A program made the translations under genes and the position numbers. From JAMXLO01 sp963832895 (GTDB lineage: Bacteria > Pseudomonadota > Alphaproteobacteria > Acetobacterales > Acetobacteraceae): 64,000 nt of DNA. Below are positions 27,506 to 38,073 of the stretch, piece after piece (the first letter of the stretch is position 1; each line of letters opens with the position of its first letter). Location: the NCBI GenBank assembly GCA_963832895.1, contig CAWHVQ010000010.1, forward strand, positions 372,001 to 436,000, in the 5' to 3' direction. The notes beneath the pieces are model-generated. The model was not told where the DNA came from. It saw only the letters and a list, made by a program, of their open reading frames with translations, and searched no databases.

Positions 27506-27648
27506 GCCGCCAGGCTACGGCCCTCGATCAGCCGCGGCCAGTGCCACGGCAACAATTCGTCGAGGCGTGACGCCGGATGATCGGAGATGCGTTCCAACAC
27601 GTCGGCGAGCCAGGCGCGCGGATCGACCTCATTCAGCTTCCACCCAGC
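27502..27648 (-). pseudogene. C-terminal remnant of an IS66-family transposase
   Basis: The minus strand encodes KLNEVDPRAWLADVLERISD followed by HPASRLDELLPWHWPRL, the usual end of the IS66 TnpC transposase. The frame ends at 27502, four bases into the start of the pRiA4b-type gene. The catalytic part upstream is missing: it ends where uvrD-side sequence begins. IS66 ends and pRiA4b ORF-3 genes often occur side by side. Confidence 0.78.
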
Positions 27649-27801
27649 GTTCGAATTGACTTCAAATCGATCGCCTGGCCGGGCGTCGAGGCTCTCTGTT
27701 CTTCCTACGCGAACCGCTGCCCTACAACACGATGGGCGCAGAGACGGGCGCCCGCGCCAGGTGGTTTGGCGGGAGCACGACCGCGCCATATGGTGTCTCG
27801 C

Positions 27802-28570
27802 ATGAGCGACTATCTGACGCGCCTCAACCCCGAGCAGCGCGCGGCCGTCGAGACAGTTGAGGGGCCGCTTCTTGTGCTGGCGGGCGCCGGCACTGGCGAG
27901 ACGCGCGTACTCACGAGCTGCCTGGCGCAAATCCTGCTGACCGGACGTGCCTACTCGAGCCAGGTGCTTGCCGTGACCTTCAGCAACAAAGCGGCGCGCG
28001 AGATGCGCGAGCGCGTCGCCGCTATCCTGTGGCAGCCCGTGGAAGGCCTCTGGCAGGGCACATTCCACGCGCTCTGCGCCCGCATGCTGCGCCGCCACGC
28101 GGAGCAGGTCGGGCTGACCCCGAGCTTCACCATTCTCGACGCGGACGACCAGCTCAGGGTCCTGAAGCAGGTTATGGAAGCCGAGAGGGTGGATACTAAG
28201 CGCTGGCCGGCGCAGGTGCTAATGGCGGTCATCCAACGCTGGAAGGCTGCGAGCTGGCAGAGCAGCAGGCCAAGCCGGCTCCTCGAGGAACTGCCTGAGG
28301 CCGATGTGGAACGCACGGGGGCGTTGCGCGATGAGTGGGCATCGTCAGGCAGTGCTTCCAAGGTGGAATTCCCCCAGGTCGCGCGGCGATCGAAGCGGGG
28401 GAGCAGCCGCAGCAGCCGCCCAGGCCGAAACATTGCCGGTGGGTTCGCGTGCTTTTCACCAGAGGTTCGGCTCCGGCACGATCAGGGCAGCCGAGGACGA
28501 CAGGCTGGAGGTCGATTTTGACAAGGCCGGGGAGAAGCGTGTGCTGAACCAATTCGTCGAGAAGGCGTGA
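27802..28570 (+). pseudogene. uvrD: uvrD (DNA helicase II) with large internal deletion
   Basis: From 27802 the sequence is a normal UvrD/PcrA N-terminus (LNPEQRAAVETVEGPLLVLA, then AVTFSNKAAREMRERV and GTFHALCARMLRRHA). After about 150 residues it jumps directly to the late part (SSRPSRLLEELPEADVERTG) and, after a frameshift, to the last segment VFHQRFGSGTIRAAE, ending FVEKA at 28570. Roughly 500 residues are lost, including most helicase motifs. In addition the Walker A lysine is changed: AGAGTGET instead of AGAGTGKT. No helicase can be made. The next gene, prmA, starts 4 bp after the stop. A second uvrD copy must exist if the cell needs one. Confidence 0.9.
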
Positions 28571-28574
28571 CCCT

Positions 28575-29531
28575 TTGCCGCACCACGCAGGCCCGCTCGA
28601 AACGGTCTCGGTCGATGTGCCGGAAGAGGCGGTCGAGGTCTTCGAGGCCGCTCTCGCGAGCGCATGCGACACCGTCGGCCTGTTTCGTGATCACGCCACG
28701 GGAACGTGGCGTGTAGAGGGCGTGCGAGCGGCGCATGCAGGCGACGGAGGGCTGGAAGCCGCGCTCGTGCTGGCGTCGGAACTCTCAGGAATCAAGGTGC
28801 CGGTGCGGCGCGATGCGACCCTCCCGGACGGCTGGCTAGCGCGATCGTATGCCTCGTTCCCCGAACAACGGATCGGTCGACGCTTCGCGTTACGCGGAAC
28901 GCATCTCCACAGCCCGCCAGCCTCGGGAAGGATCACCCTCACGCTCGATGCCGGCCTCGCCTTCGGATCCGGGGAACACGCCTCAACCCGGGGATGCATC
29001 CGTGCGCTCGAGGTTGTGGCGTGGCGTCGGCCCAGCCCGATCCTGGATCTTGGCACCGGCTCGGGTATCCTGGCCATGGCGGCGGCTAGCCTGTTGCGTC
29101 GCCCGGTGCTCGCGACGGATATCGAGCCCTGGTCGATCTGGGTGGCACAGCGGAACGTGATCCTCAATCGGCTCGGGCGCCTGGTAACGGTGAGGCTGGC
29201 GGACGGCTGGCGGCACGCGGCGGCGCGGCGTCACGGCCCCTACGGTTTGGTGTTCGCCAACATCTTGGCGCGCCCGCTGTGCCAAATGGCGCGCAAACTT
29301 GCGCTGCACCTTCTACCGGGCGGAACGGCGATCCTCTCGGGCCTGCTCGAGCGTCAGGTGCGCGCGGTTCTCGCGGCGCATCTGCGTTGTGGCCTCAGGC
29401 TGGAGGCAATCACGCGGGATGGACCCTGGGCGACGCTGATTATGCGTCGACCTGCCGGCGCAGTCAGTAGCCGATGTGATCCTGACCGACCCAGCGGCTT
29501 GCGGCGAAGGCCGCGTCGAAAGCGAGGGTGA
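28575..29531 (+). CDS. prmA: Ribosomal protein L11 methyltransferase
   Basis: This 318-residue protein is an S-adenosylmethionine-dependent methyltransferase of the PrmA family. It has the AFGSGEHAST motif near residues 132-141, the SAM-binding LDLGTGSGILAMAAAS near 157-172, and VFANILARPL near 226-235 (the NIL active-site variant of NPPY-type motifs). It should trimethylate L11 in the ribosome. The start is a TTG at 28575, 4 bp after the stop of the uvrD remnant, as in uvrD-prmA operons of Acetobacteraceae. If transcription comes from the uvrD promoter, the remnant may be kept as a leader. The last 68 bases overlap a small gene on the other strand. Confidence 0.9.
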   Translation: MPHHAGPLETVSVDVPEEAVEVFEAALASACDTVGLFRDHATGTWRVEGVRAAHAGDGGLEAALVLASELSGIKVPVRRDATLPDGWLARSYASFPEQRIGRRFALRGTHLHSPPASGRITLTLDAGLAFGSGEHASTRGCIRALEVVAWRRPSPILDLGTGSGILAMAAASLLRRPVLATDIEPWSIWVAQRNVILNRLGRLVTVRLADGWRHAAARRHGPYGLVFANILARPLCQMARKLALHLLPGGTAILSGLLERQVRAVLAAHLRCGLRLEAITRDGPWATLIMRRPAGAVSSRCDPDRPSGLRRRPRRKRG

Positions 29532-29724
29532 TATCGGAACTCGTAAGGCCGGCATCGGAGAGTTCGGGATCGGTGATCATCGCCATCTCCTGCATAACTG
29601 TGCGCTGGTGCCGCCACTCGGCGAATTTGGCCAGAAGTCCGCGCGCCCGTCCGAGGCTCTGGCTGGCGGTAGCCGGGATGTGGACGGTTGACTCGTCCTC
29701 ATAACTCGGGCCGATGTAGCTCAA
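29464..29724 (-). CDS. DUF1127-family small protein
   Basis: This 86-residue frame contains LLAKFAEWRHQRTVMQEMAM followed by ITDPELSDAGLTSSDI, the pattern of the DUF1127 (YjiS-like) family: an Arg-rich helix and a short second helix. Such proteins take part in RNA-linked regulation of phosphate and carbon metabolism in some alphaproteobacteria. The start is probably TTG at 29724. It runs against prmA and overlaps its end by 68 bp, so the two transcripts are complementary there. Confidence 0.78.
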   Translation of the reverse strand: MSYIGPSYEDESTVHIPATASQSLGRARGLLAKFAEWRHQRTVMQEMAMITDPELSDAGLTSSDITLAFDAAFAASRWVGQDHIGY

Positions 29725-29945
29725 CTGGCCAAGCGAGAAGCTGAATGGATCATTGGCGGTTGGGCGCTCACCTATTTGTTCCCAAACTCGGCGTCCAGGT
29801 CGAGCGACCCGTCACCCCGGTGGGGCACGTCGGCGCTCGTCGCGTTTTTGAGGTGGAACGCCTCATGTCACCGTGGAAATGTGGATTGCGGCTGCCACAC
29901 ATGCCGTCACCGCATGTGGACCTTACCCACTCATGAAGAAGCATC

Positions 29946-31751
29946 ATGGCTGAGCAGAAATCCGAGTCGCTGCGCGGGCGCCTCGATGGTTTGCGGCAGA
30001 TGCTGCACGAGCAGGGACTGCAAGGTTTCATCATCCCACGAGCCGATGAGCATCTCGGCGAGTACGTGCCCGCCTCGGCGGAAAGGCTCGCCTGGCTTAC
30101 CGGCTTCACGGGCAGCGCTGGCCTCGCCATCGTGCTGCCAGACAAGGCGGCGGTGTTCACCGACGGCCGCTACGTCCTGCAACTCGCGGCGCAGACCTAC
30201 GCGGATTCGTGGGAGCGTCGGCACATCACCGAAGAGCCACCCCCCGACTGGGTCGCGGCGAATGCGCCCCCCGGTGCGAGGATCGGCTATGATCCGCTGC
30301 TGATCAGCGAGGAAGGGCTGCAGCGCTATATCGACGCCGGCATCGCCATGGTCGCGGTCGACCGCAATCCGATCGACGCCATCTGGTCGGACCGGCCGCC
30401 GCCACCGCAGGCCGCTGCGGTGCCGTATGCTCTTGAGCACGCAGGGCGCAGCACCGAGGAGAAGCGCGCGCAGATCGCGGGTCTGTTGCGCGAGGCCAAG
30501 CACGACGCCGCGGTGATCAGCGATCCCGCCTCCATCGCCTGGCTGCTGAACCTTCGCGGCGCCGACATACCGTACACGCCTTTCGCGCTGGGCTTCGCGC
30601 TGATGCACGCCGACGGCGGCGCCGAACTGTTCATGGATGCTGCCAAGCTGCCCGTGGCCACGCGGGACTGGCTAGGCAATGCCGTCTCGGTCGCGGGACG
30701 CGAGGCGCTGGCCCCAGCCCTGGCCCGGCTACGCGGCAAGCGAGTCCGCGTGGATCCCGGCGGAACGCCCGTCTGGTTCGCACAGACCCTGCGCACCGCA
30801 GAGGCAGTGGTCGTGGCGGGGGCCGACCCGTGCCTGCTGCCGAAAGCATGCAAGAACGCGACAGAACAGCAGGGCGCCCGGTCCGCGCACCAAAGGGATG
30901 CGGTGGCAGTCTGCCGGTTCCTGCACTTTCTCGCCGAGAATGCGCATCGGGGCCGCGAGACCGAGATGTCGGCCGCAGCCATGCTCCTCGCATTCCGCGA
31001 GCAGGTTGCGGACTTCCAGGGCGAGAGCTTCCCCGCAATTTCAGGTGCCGGCGAACACGGCGCGATCATCCACTACCGCGTCACCGACGAGAGCAACCGG
31101 CCGATCAAGCCGAATGAGGTTTACCTGATCGATTCGGGTGCTCAATACCTGGACGGGACAACGGACATCACCCGCACGGTGTGGACCGGGCCCGCCGACC
31201 CGCCGCAGGCCCTGCGCGAACAGGTGACCCGTGTGCTGAAGGGCCATATCGCGATCGCCTCCCTGGTGTTCCCGCACGGAACCGACGGGCGGCACCTGGA
31301 TGCCTTCGCGCGCAGGGCGTTGTGGCAAGGCGGCCTCGACTACGACCATGGAACAGGACACGGGGTCGGAAGCTATCTGTCGGTGCATGAGGGTCCCGTC
31401 AGCCTGTCGCGCCTCGCTCGGCCGATCCCGATCGAGGCCGGCATGATCCTATCGAACGAGCCAGGCTATTATTTGCCAGGTTCGCACGGCATCCGGCTCG
31501 AGAACCTCCTATTGGTGCAGGATGCCGAACTGGCCTCGGCCAGCAAGCCATTTCTCCGCTTCGAGACGCTGAGCCTCGCGCCGTTCGACCGGCGCCTCAT
31601 CGATCCGTCGATGCTGGACGGCTGGGAACTCGCCTGGCTGAACACGTATCATGCGCTTGTGCTGGACCAGGTTGGACCGCATCTCGACGCAGCCGCGGAG
31701 GGCTGGCTGGCGAACGCCTGCCGGGAAATCTCGCAGGCAGAACCGACATGA
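29946..31751 (+). CDS. pepP: Xaa-Pro aminopeptidase (aminopeptidase P, M24B)
   Basis: This 601-residue cytoplasmic metallopeptidase has the long three-domain form. Two creatinase-like N-terminal domains occupy about 1-305. The C-terminal pita-bread domain carries the metal ligands: two Asp in YLIDSGAQYLDGTTDITRT, His in GTGHGVGSYLSVHEGP, and Glu in LSNEPGYY and RLENLLLV. It removes N-terminal residues that precede Pro. The ATG at 29946 has an AAGAAG leader. It follows prmA in the same direction, with the DUF1127 gene between on the other strand, matching the uvrD-prmA-pepP neighbourhood. The gene symbol is by family, not by orthology test. Confidence 0.9.
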   Translation: MAEQKSESLRGRLDGLRQMLHEQGLQGFIIPRADEHLGEYVPASAERLAWLTGFTGSAGLAIVLPDKAAVFTDGRYVLQLAAQTYADSWERRHITEEPPPDWVAANAPPGARIGYDPLLISEEGLQRYIDAGIAMVAVDRNPIDAIWSDRPPPPQAAAVPYALEHAGRSTEEKRAQIAGLLREAKHDAAVISDPASIAWLLNLRGADIPYTPFALGFALMHADGGAELFMDAAKLPVATRDWLGNAVSVAGREALAPALARLRGKRVRVDPGGTPVWFAQTLRTAEAVVVAGADPCLLPKACKNATEQQGARSAHQRDAVAVCRFLHFLAENAHRGRETEMSAAAMLLAFREQVADFQGESFPAISGAGEHGAIIHYRVTDESNRPIKPNEVYLIDSGAQYLDGTTDITRTVWTGPADPPQALREQVTRVLKGHIAIASLVFPHGTDGRHLDAFARRALWQGGLDYDHGTGHGVGSYLSVHEGPVSLSRLARPIPIEAGMILSNEPGYYLPGSHGIRLENLLLVQDAELASASKPFLRFETLSLAPFDRRLIDPSMLDGWELAWLNTYHALVLDQVGPHLDAAAEGWLANACREISQAEPT

Positions 31752-32513
31752 CATCGTGATCGGTGGCTTCGGCACCGATCCGCGATCCGGACGCCCGACA
31801 TCGTCACGGCCGCTTTGCGGAAGGTTCGATGTGGTTCGGCGATACGCGCGAGCTGCTGGTAAGCGACATCCGGAGCGATCGGTACACCCGATCGCGCAGC
31901 GTCTGACGATCCATGCCAGGGGCGTGCCGCTTCGATCACCTGGGCATCCGCGAGTTCATGGTGGTTGGCTTCTGCATTGTCGCACGATTATCGGGAACCT
32001 GTTAAAGCGGGCCGGTGACCGCCTCGTCGCAGCGTGCCGGCGCAGCCCAGCGGCTACCGCCCCGAGATGCCCAGCCTCTCGTACAACAACACGAAGGGGT
32101 GGCCCTGAGCTGCGCACCCGTCGTCCCGACGCCACGATGGCGATGATCGATACTTGCTTGACCAACAGGTACAGTGGTGCTCGCGCCGGTTTCGTCTACA
32201 CCGTGACGCGCGATTTCTCCTGGTGTTGCCCGACGACGTTCCGGATCATCCCTATGCCGTGGCGACGCGATTCCACTGGAGGTGCGTCATGTCCACATTT
32301 TTCTTCGCGCCCATCGACCTGCTGCAATAGCGCGATCTACGGCCGCCGCCGCCCAGTAGCCCCCCGACACTTCGTTCCCAACCATACGACGAGGGCGCAC
32401 GGCTCGTTTCGACGGTGGATAGGCCGGTGAACACCCGGAACGAACCTACCAAGGTGGTAGCCAGACAACTGGAGCACCATTAGCGTGCTCCGCCACTACG
32501 GGAGAAAACTGAC
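31752..32513 (-). other. Long intergenic stretch with a possible IS630-type scrap
   Basis: These 762 bases hold no intact gene. On the minus strand around 31935-31880 a short frame reads GMDRQTLRDRVYRS, which resembles the helix-turn-helix of a second kind of IS630-family transposase (usual form GMDRQTLRDWVHRYN). No further transposase sequence follows. The remainder gives only low-complexity translations on both strands. A GGGAG leader precedes the gene at 32514. Confidence 0.35.
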
Positions 32514-33395
32514 ATGGCCACCACCACATTCAAACTTGATGATATCACGATCCACCGCGTGGTGGAGCAGGAAGGCCCTTTCTTCAACCCATTGGAATTC
32601 TTCCCGTCGCTCACGCCGGAGGTGTTGGAGGAAAATCGCGGCTGGATGACCGAGGGAGGCTATCTCGACCGGCAGAGCGGACAACTCGTGCTCTGCATCC
32701 AGGCCTACCTTGTGCAAACGCCGCACCACAACATCCTGATCGACAGCTGTGTCGGAAATCACAAGCCACGCCCGACGCGTCCTTTCTGGAACATGCTGAA
32801 TACCGACCGGTTCGAGAAAGGACTCGCTAGCACCGGTGTCTCCGTCGATCAGATCGACTATGTGATGTGCACCCATCTGCATGTTGACCATGTCGGGTGG
32901 AACACCAGGCTGGAGAATGGCCGCTGGGTCCCCACTTTCACTAAGGCCAGGTATGTCTTCGCCGACCGTGAGCTTGCTTACTGGACTGAGACAGAGAAAA
33001 ACGATCCATCTGCGGCCCCCTGGATTACGGACTCCGTCCTCCCTATCGTCGCCGCAAAGCGCGACGAAGTCGTGAAGAGCGACTACCAGTTCAGCGATAT
33101 AGTAAAGCTGCTCCCGACGCCGGGCCACACCATCGATCACTACTCGGTACAGGTCGGCAGACCCGGCGCGGACGCGGTGATCACCGGCGATATGATACAC
33201 TCGCCATTGCAAGCTCGCTATCCTGAACTCGGCATGCGGGTCGACTACAGTTCTCCGCAAGCGGGAGAGTCACGCCGCAAACTATTCAGCTGCCTATGCG
33301 ACACATCCACGTTGATCTGCACAGCACACTTTCCGTCGCCGTCCTCCGGTCAGATGAAGCGTTGGGGCGAGGGCTTCAAGTTTGAGTCGGTGTAG
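32514..33395 (+). CDS. MBL-fold metallo-hydrolase
   Basis: The protein of 293 residues has the metallo-beta-lactamase fold. THLHVDHVG near residues 121-129 provides the HxHxDH metal site, TPGHTIDHYS near 204-213 the third His, and VITGDMIHSP near 223-232 the bridging Asp. The last His is in TAHFPSPSSG near 269. It has a large N-terminal part (about 75 residues) before the first strand, as in quorum-quenching lactonase-like hydrolases. The substrate is unknown. A CMD-family gene follows 113 bp downstream in the same direction. Confidence 0.88.
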   Translation: MATTTFKLDDITIHRVVEQEGPFFNPLEFFPSLTPEVLEENRGWMTEGGYLDRQSGQLVLCIQAYLVQTPHHNILIDSCVGNHKPRPTRPFWNMLNTDRFEKGLASTGVSVDQIDYVMCTHLHVDHVGWNTRLENGRWVPTFTKARYVFADRELAYWTETEKNDPSAAPWITDSVLPIVAAKRDEVVKSDYQFSDIVKLLPTPGHTIDHYSVQVGRPGADAVITGDMIHSPLQARYPELGMRVDYSSPQAGESRRKLFSCLCDTSTLICTAHFPSPSSGQMKRWGEGFKFESV

Positions 33396-33508
33396 CGAGT
33401 AGTTTGAGGAAGCGTCCAAAATCACCCTGGATTGTGCATTGGTCCAATTTGTCAGCCCTATGCAGCCCTGCGTCGGCGGCGTAGGTTCGGAAATCAGAGG
33501 AGGTGACG

Positions 33509-33838
33509 ATGGCCCAGCAGCCCAATCCGGCGCGTGAACGCGTTCGCCGTATCGTGCCGAAGATGATCGAGCTCTCTGAACAGGTCATATACGGCGACAT
33601 CTGGGAGCGACCTGGGCTCAGCAAACGAGACCGAAGCCTGATCGTCGTGGCAACACTGATCGCCACTTACCGACCCGAGCAACTAAAGGGCCATCTTGGC
33701 CGGGCGCTCGACAATGGCGTCACGAAAGACGAGATAGCAGAGATTATCACCCATCTCGCGTTCTATTCCGGCTGGCCTGCTTCAGTGACGGCGCGACGTA
33801 TTGCCGCCGAAGTTTACGAAGAGCGCGGATTGGCGTGA
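33509..33838 (+). CDS. 4-carboxymuconolactone decarboxylase-like protein
   Basis: This 109-residue protein fits the single CMD domain: WERPGLSKRDRSLIVVATLI near 31-50, then EQLKGHLGRALDNGVTKDEI and EIITHLAFYSGWPASVTA. The His in the GH of KGHLGRA is the position of the catalytic/ligand His of the decarboxylase. The ATG at 33509 has AGAGGAGG upstream. It could be PcaC-like, taking part in the beta-ketoadipate pathway, but no other pca gene is nearby and many short CMD proteins do other things. Confidence 0.85.
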   Translation: MAQQPNPARERVRRIVPKMIELSEQVIYGDIWERPGLSKRDRSLIVVATLIATYRPEQLKGHLGRALDNGVTKDEIAEIITHLAFYSGWPASVTARRIAAEVYEERGLA

Positions 33839-34288
33839 GTGGTACTGCGGCTCTGATTTCGTTTGCGCGAAAGGCATAGCCGACAAGGGCATTCGTGAGC
33901 CCATCGCTGGTAATGCTGTTGGAGGAGCCACAAGTGCACACGCCCTCCCGGTGCGCTGCTACGCCGGCGTTTCGCGTTCGACCGCGTCAATGGGCTGGCC
34001 CTTGCCCAGGCTCTCCCCGGTATCCGCGCGTGGCCAAACCTACGGATCCTCGAGATCGGCGACGCTCAGTTGGGCCGGCGCTGCGAGTCGGTTGCCGCCG
34101 CTGCGGCCGGGATCTACCGAACGTAGCTCGATAGGCGGCAGTATTTAGCCGAACAGATACGGTTTGTGGGCGGGGACGGGAGATCCGGGCAGCGATTAGC
34201 TGAAGTGGCGATCATCCGCGCATCCAAGTGGATTGCGCGCTTCCAGTCGGCATCGGGATGATCGCCGACGTCATGGTGGGGGGAAATC
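33839..34288 (+). other. Intergenic stretch with an unassigned coding scrap
   Basis: These 450 bases separate the CMD gene from an SDR gene. On the plus strand, about 33972-34126, one frame reads FDRVNGLALAQALPGIRAWP and NLRILEIGDAQLG before a stop. It looks like the end of a real protein but I do not know which, and no start is visible. The SDR gene's leader (GGGGGGAAA) closes the stretch. Confidence 0.35.
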
Positions 34289-35032
34289 ATGCGGCTCAAG
34301 GACAAGGTCGCGATCATCACGGGCGGTGCCCATGGCATGGGCGAAGTGGAGGCGCGGCTGTTCGCGGAGGAGGGCGCAAAGGTCGTAATCGCCGATGTGC
34401 TGGTGAAGGAAGGAGAGGCCGTCGCGGCAGACATTTCCGCCGGCCAGGGCCAGGCGCGCTTCGTTCGGACGGATGTGACATCGGAGAGCGATTGGCAAAG
34501 GCTAATAACCGAGACGATCGCCGCCTATGGTAGGCTCGATATCCTGGTTAATAACGCCGGTATCAGCGGCAGCGCAGTCGGTGATGCGGACGGCCTGGAG
34601 GGCTGGCAGCGACTGCTCGCGGTGAATTCGACAAGTGTATTTCTTGGCACCAAGTTAGCGGCCGCAGAAATGGCGAGGGCTGGCGGTGGCTCGATCGTTA
34701 ACATCTCATCGATCATGGGCATCGTCGCAAGTGAGGAGAGCCACCCCGGTTATCCCGCCTCGAAGGCGGCTGTGCGCAACTATTCCAAGGCAGCCGCGTG
34801 TCGTTATGGCCCACAGGGGGTGCGGGTGAACTCGGTGCATCCAGGCTATATGCCGCCGATGCTCAATGCCACCAACGCTGCCGGGCGCCAGGCGAAGATT
34901 GCTCAGACACCGCTGCGCCGTTTGGGCGAACCGATCGAAGTCGCATATGGCGTGTTGTTCCTGGCGTCTGACGAGGCCTCGTTCGTCACTGGGGCGGAAT
35001 TGGTGATCGATGGTGGATATATCGCTCACTGA
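34289..35032 (+). CDS. SDR-family NAD(P)-dependent oxidoreductase
   Basis: This 247-residue protein is a classical short-chain dehydrogenase: TGGAHGMGE near 11-19 binds the cofactor, NNAGIS near 88-93, Ser in IVNISSIMG near 137-145, and the YPASK active site near 155-159. Asp in IADVLVKEG after the second strand suggests NAD+ preference. It resembles cyclohexanol or 3-alpha-hydroxysteroid dehydrogenases. With the metallo-hydrolase and the monooxygenase further on it could act in alicyclic-compound breakdown, which is inference. Confidence 0.9.
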   Translation: MRLKDKVAIITGGAHGMGEVEARLFAEEGAKVVIADVLVKEGEAVAADISAGQGQARFVRTDVTSESDWQRLITETIAAYGRLDILVNNAGISGSAVGDADGLEGWQRLLAVNSTSVFLGTKLAAAEMARAGGGSIVNISSIMGIVASEESHPGYPASKAAVRNYSKAAACRYGPQGVRVNSVHPGYMPPMLNATNAAGRQAKIAQTPLRRLGEPIEVAYGVLFLASDEASFVTGAELVIDGGYIAH

Positions 35033-35096
35033 TCCGGTGTCGTTGCGAGACACGGAGCGACGAAACAGCCAGAACTTGTGTCAAAGAAGGCCGGTA

Positions 35097-35691
35097 ATGG
35101 TCCAGGCACCGACACACCAAATTCCAGGCGTATACCACCGCCGTATCGGCGACATCATCGTCACTACGCTGTCGGACGGCTATTTCGACGGTACGGTTGA
35201 CGTTTTGCAGAACATCACGTCCGACGAAGCAATGCGCATGTTGAACGAGAACTTCCGTCCCGGCCGTCGCACCTCGGTGAACAAGTTATGCTATCTTCTC
35301 GGCGGGTCGTCTCGCGCTCATCGAATCCGGCTCGGGTGATTATCTGCTCCCCACAGCAGGCAAGCTGCAGCAGAACTTTGCTGCTGCGGGCATAGATCCT
35401 GCCGCGATCGAGAGGGTGTTGCTGACCCACATGCACCCTGATCACTCGGCCGGACTGACTGATCCGAAGACCGGCCGCAGGCTGTACCCCAACGCTGAGT
35501 TGGTGGTGCATGAAAGCGAGCCGCGCCATTGGAATGACGACACCGCGATGGCAAAGGCCAGCGAAAGGGCCAAGAAGCTCTACTTCCAGTGTGCGCGTGA
35601 ACATGGCCGTCATGAGGCACCATGCCGAAACTCGGCAACAGCGTGGCCGCAGGCCCAGCTCCCGCTGGCACACTCAGTGGGAGAGTGCTAA
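35097..35691 (+). pseudogene. MBL-fold metallo-hydrolase, frameshifted and truncated
   Basis: The gene starts at 35097 (MVQAPTHQIPGVYHRRIGDI). After SVNKLCYLLGG an extra G in GGG (35304-35306) shifts the frame. The next frame continues RLALIESGSGDYLLPTAGKL, then LLTHMHPDHSAGLTD with the HxHxDH metal site, then AELVVHESEPRHWNDD. From about 35610 the match is lost: no second half (TPGHT and later ligands) can be read clearly, and the frame ends in the CIRCE operator of groESL. It has lost its C-terminal third and cannot work. Confidence 0.8.
35665..35691 (+). promoter_or_regulatory. CIRCE element (HrcA operator) upstream of groESL
   Basis: The sequence CTGGCACAC, nine bases, then GAGTGCTAA forms the CIRCE inverted repeat. 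The right half is perfect. The left half differs at one position from the alphaproteobacterial form CTGGCACTC. It ends 91 bp before the groES start, a usual place for HrcA repression at the promoter. It implies heat-inducible control of groES and groEL. Confidence 0.85.
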
Positions 35692-35782
35692 TAGCGGCCT
35701 TTCGCGGGCGCGATTTCCCGCCTCGAAGGAGGTTGGCGAACCTCAGCTATCCACCGTCTGAGATGACTTAGGAGGGCTCCAA

Positions 35783-36049
35783 ATGAAGTTCCGTCCCCTG
35801 CACGACCGGGTCGTGGTCCGTCGGCTCGAAGCGGAAGAAAAGACCGCGGGCGGCATCATCATTCCCGACACGGCGAAGGAAAAGCCGATGGAGGGTGAGG
35901 TCATCGCTGTAGGCCCTGGCGCCCGCGACGAAGCCGGCAAGCTTGTGCCGCTCGACGTCAAGGCGAGCGACCGCATTCTGTTCGGCAAATGGTCTGGCAC
36001 CGAAGTGAAGCTCGATGGTGAGGAGCTCCTGATCATGAAGGAGTTCTGA
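35783..36049 (+). CDS. groES: GroES co-chaperonin, C-terminus altered by a surplus base
   Basis: The 88-residue product (MKFRPLHDRVVVRRLEAEEK, mobile loop KTAGGIIIPDTAKEK) is the 10-kDa cap of the GroEL folding chamber. It ends LLIMKEF. Alphaproteobacterial GroES normally continues KESDIMG. Deleting one T at 36044-36045 restores exactly KESDIMGIIEGQ and on to a stop at 36099-36101, for a 105-residue protein. So a one-base insertion has removed the conserved end, or the base is a sequence error. The start at 35783 has GGAGGG 6 bp upstream. It forms an operon with groEL, 99 bases before it, under the CIRCE element. Confidence 0.93.
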   Translation: MKFRPLHDRVVVRRLEAEEKTAGGIIIPDTAKEKPMEGEVIAVGPGARDEAGKLVPLDVKASDRILFGKWSGTEVKLDGEELLIMKEF

Positions 36050-36148
36050 CATCATGGGCATCATCGAAGGACAGCCCACCGCCAAGCGGAAGGCAGCTTG
36101 ATCAGTACCCGGACAATCACCAAAACGCAATTCGGGAGGACACTGAAC

Positions 36149-37801
<1,653 letters not shown>

Positions 37802-37826
37802 TCGGAGTTGATCAGTGCAAGAAGAG

Positions 37827-37855
37827 GGGCGGGTCGCAAGCTCCGCCCTATTTTC
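37827..37855 (+). terminator. Rho-independent terminator after groEL
   Basis: GGGCGG at 37827-37832 pairs with CCGCCC at 37843-37848 around a 10-base loop, and is followed by TATTTT. It lies 26 bp after the groEL stop. The remaining bases to 38073 hold nothing recognisable. Confidence 0.75.
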
Positions 37856-38073
37856 GTTGGCGACTGCCCACCACGAGCCAATCGAATCTGAAAATTCGCA
37901 ACTCCCGCGGTGCACGTCTTCAAAGCGACCCTGGGTGGAGATGGTCTCGGCGGCAACTGCGCGCCACGGGGAGGGTTGTCTATTGCAGTCGCGGGGCGGC
38001 AACTCAGTATGCCCTTGGCTTAGTCGGCGAGTTCGGGTCTGATCGATACTCGAGCGGCGACGAGGATAGTGCG

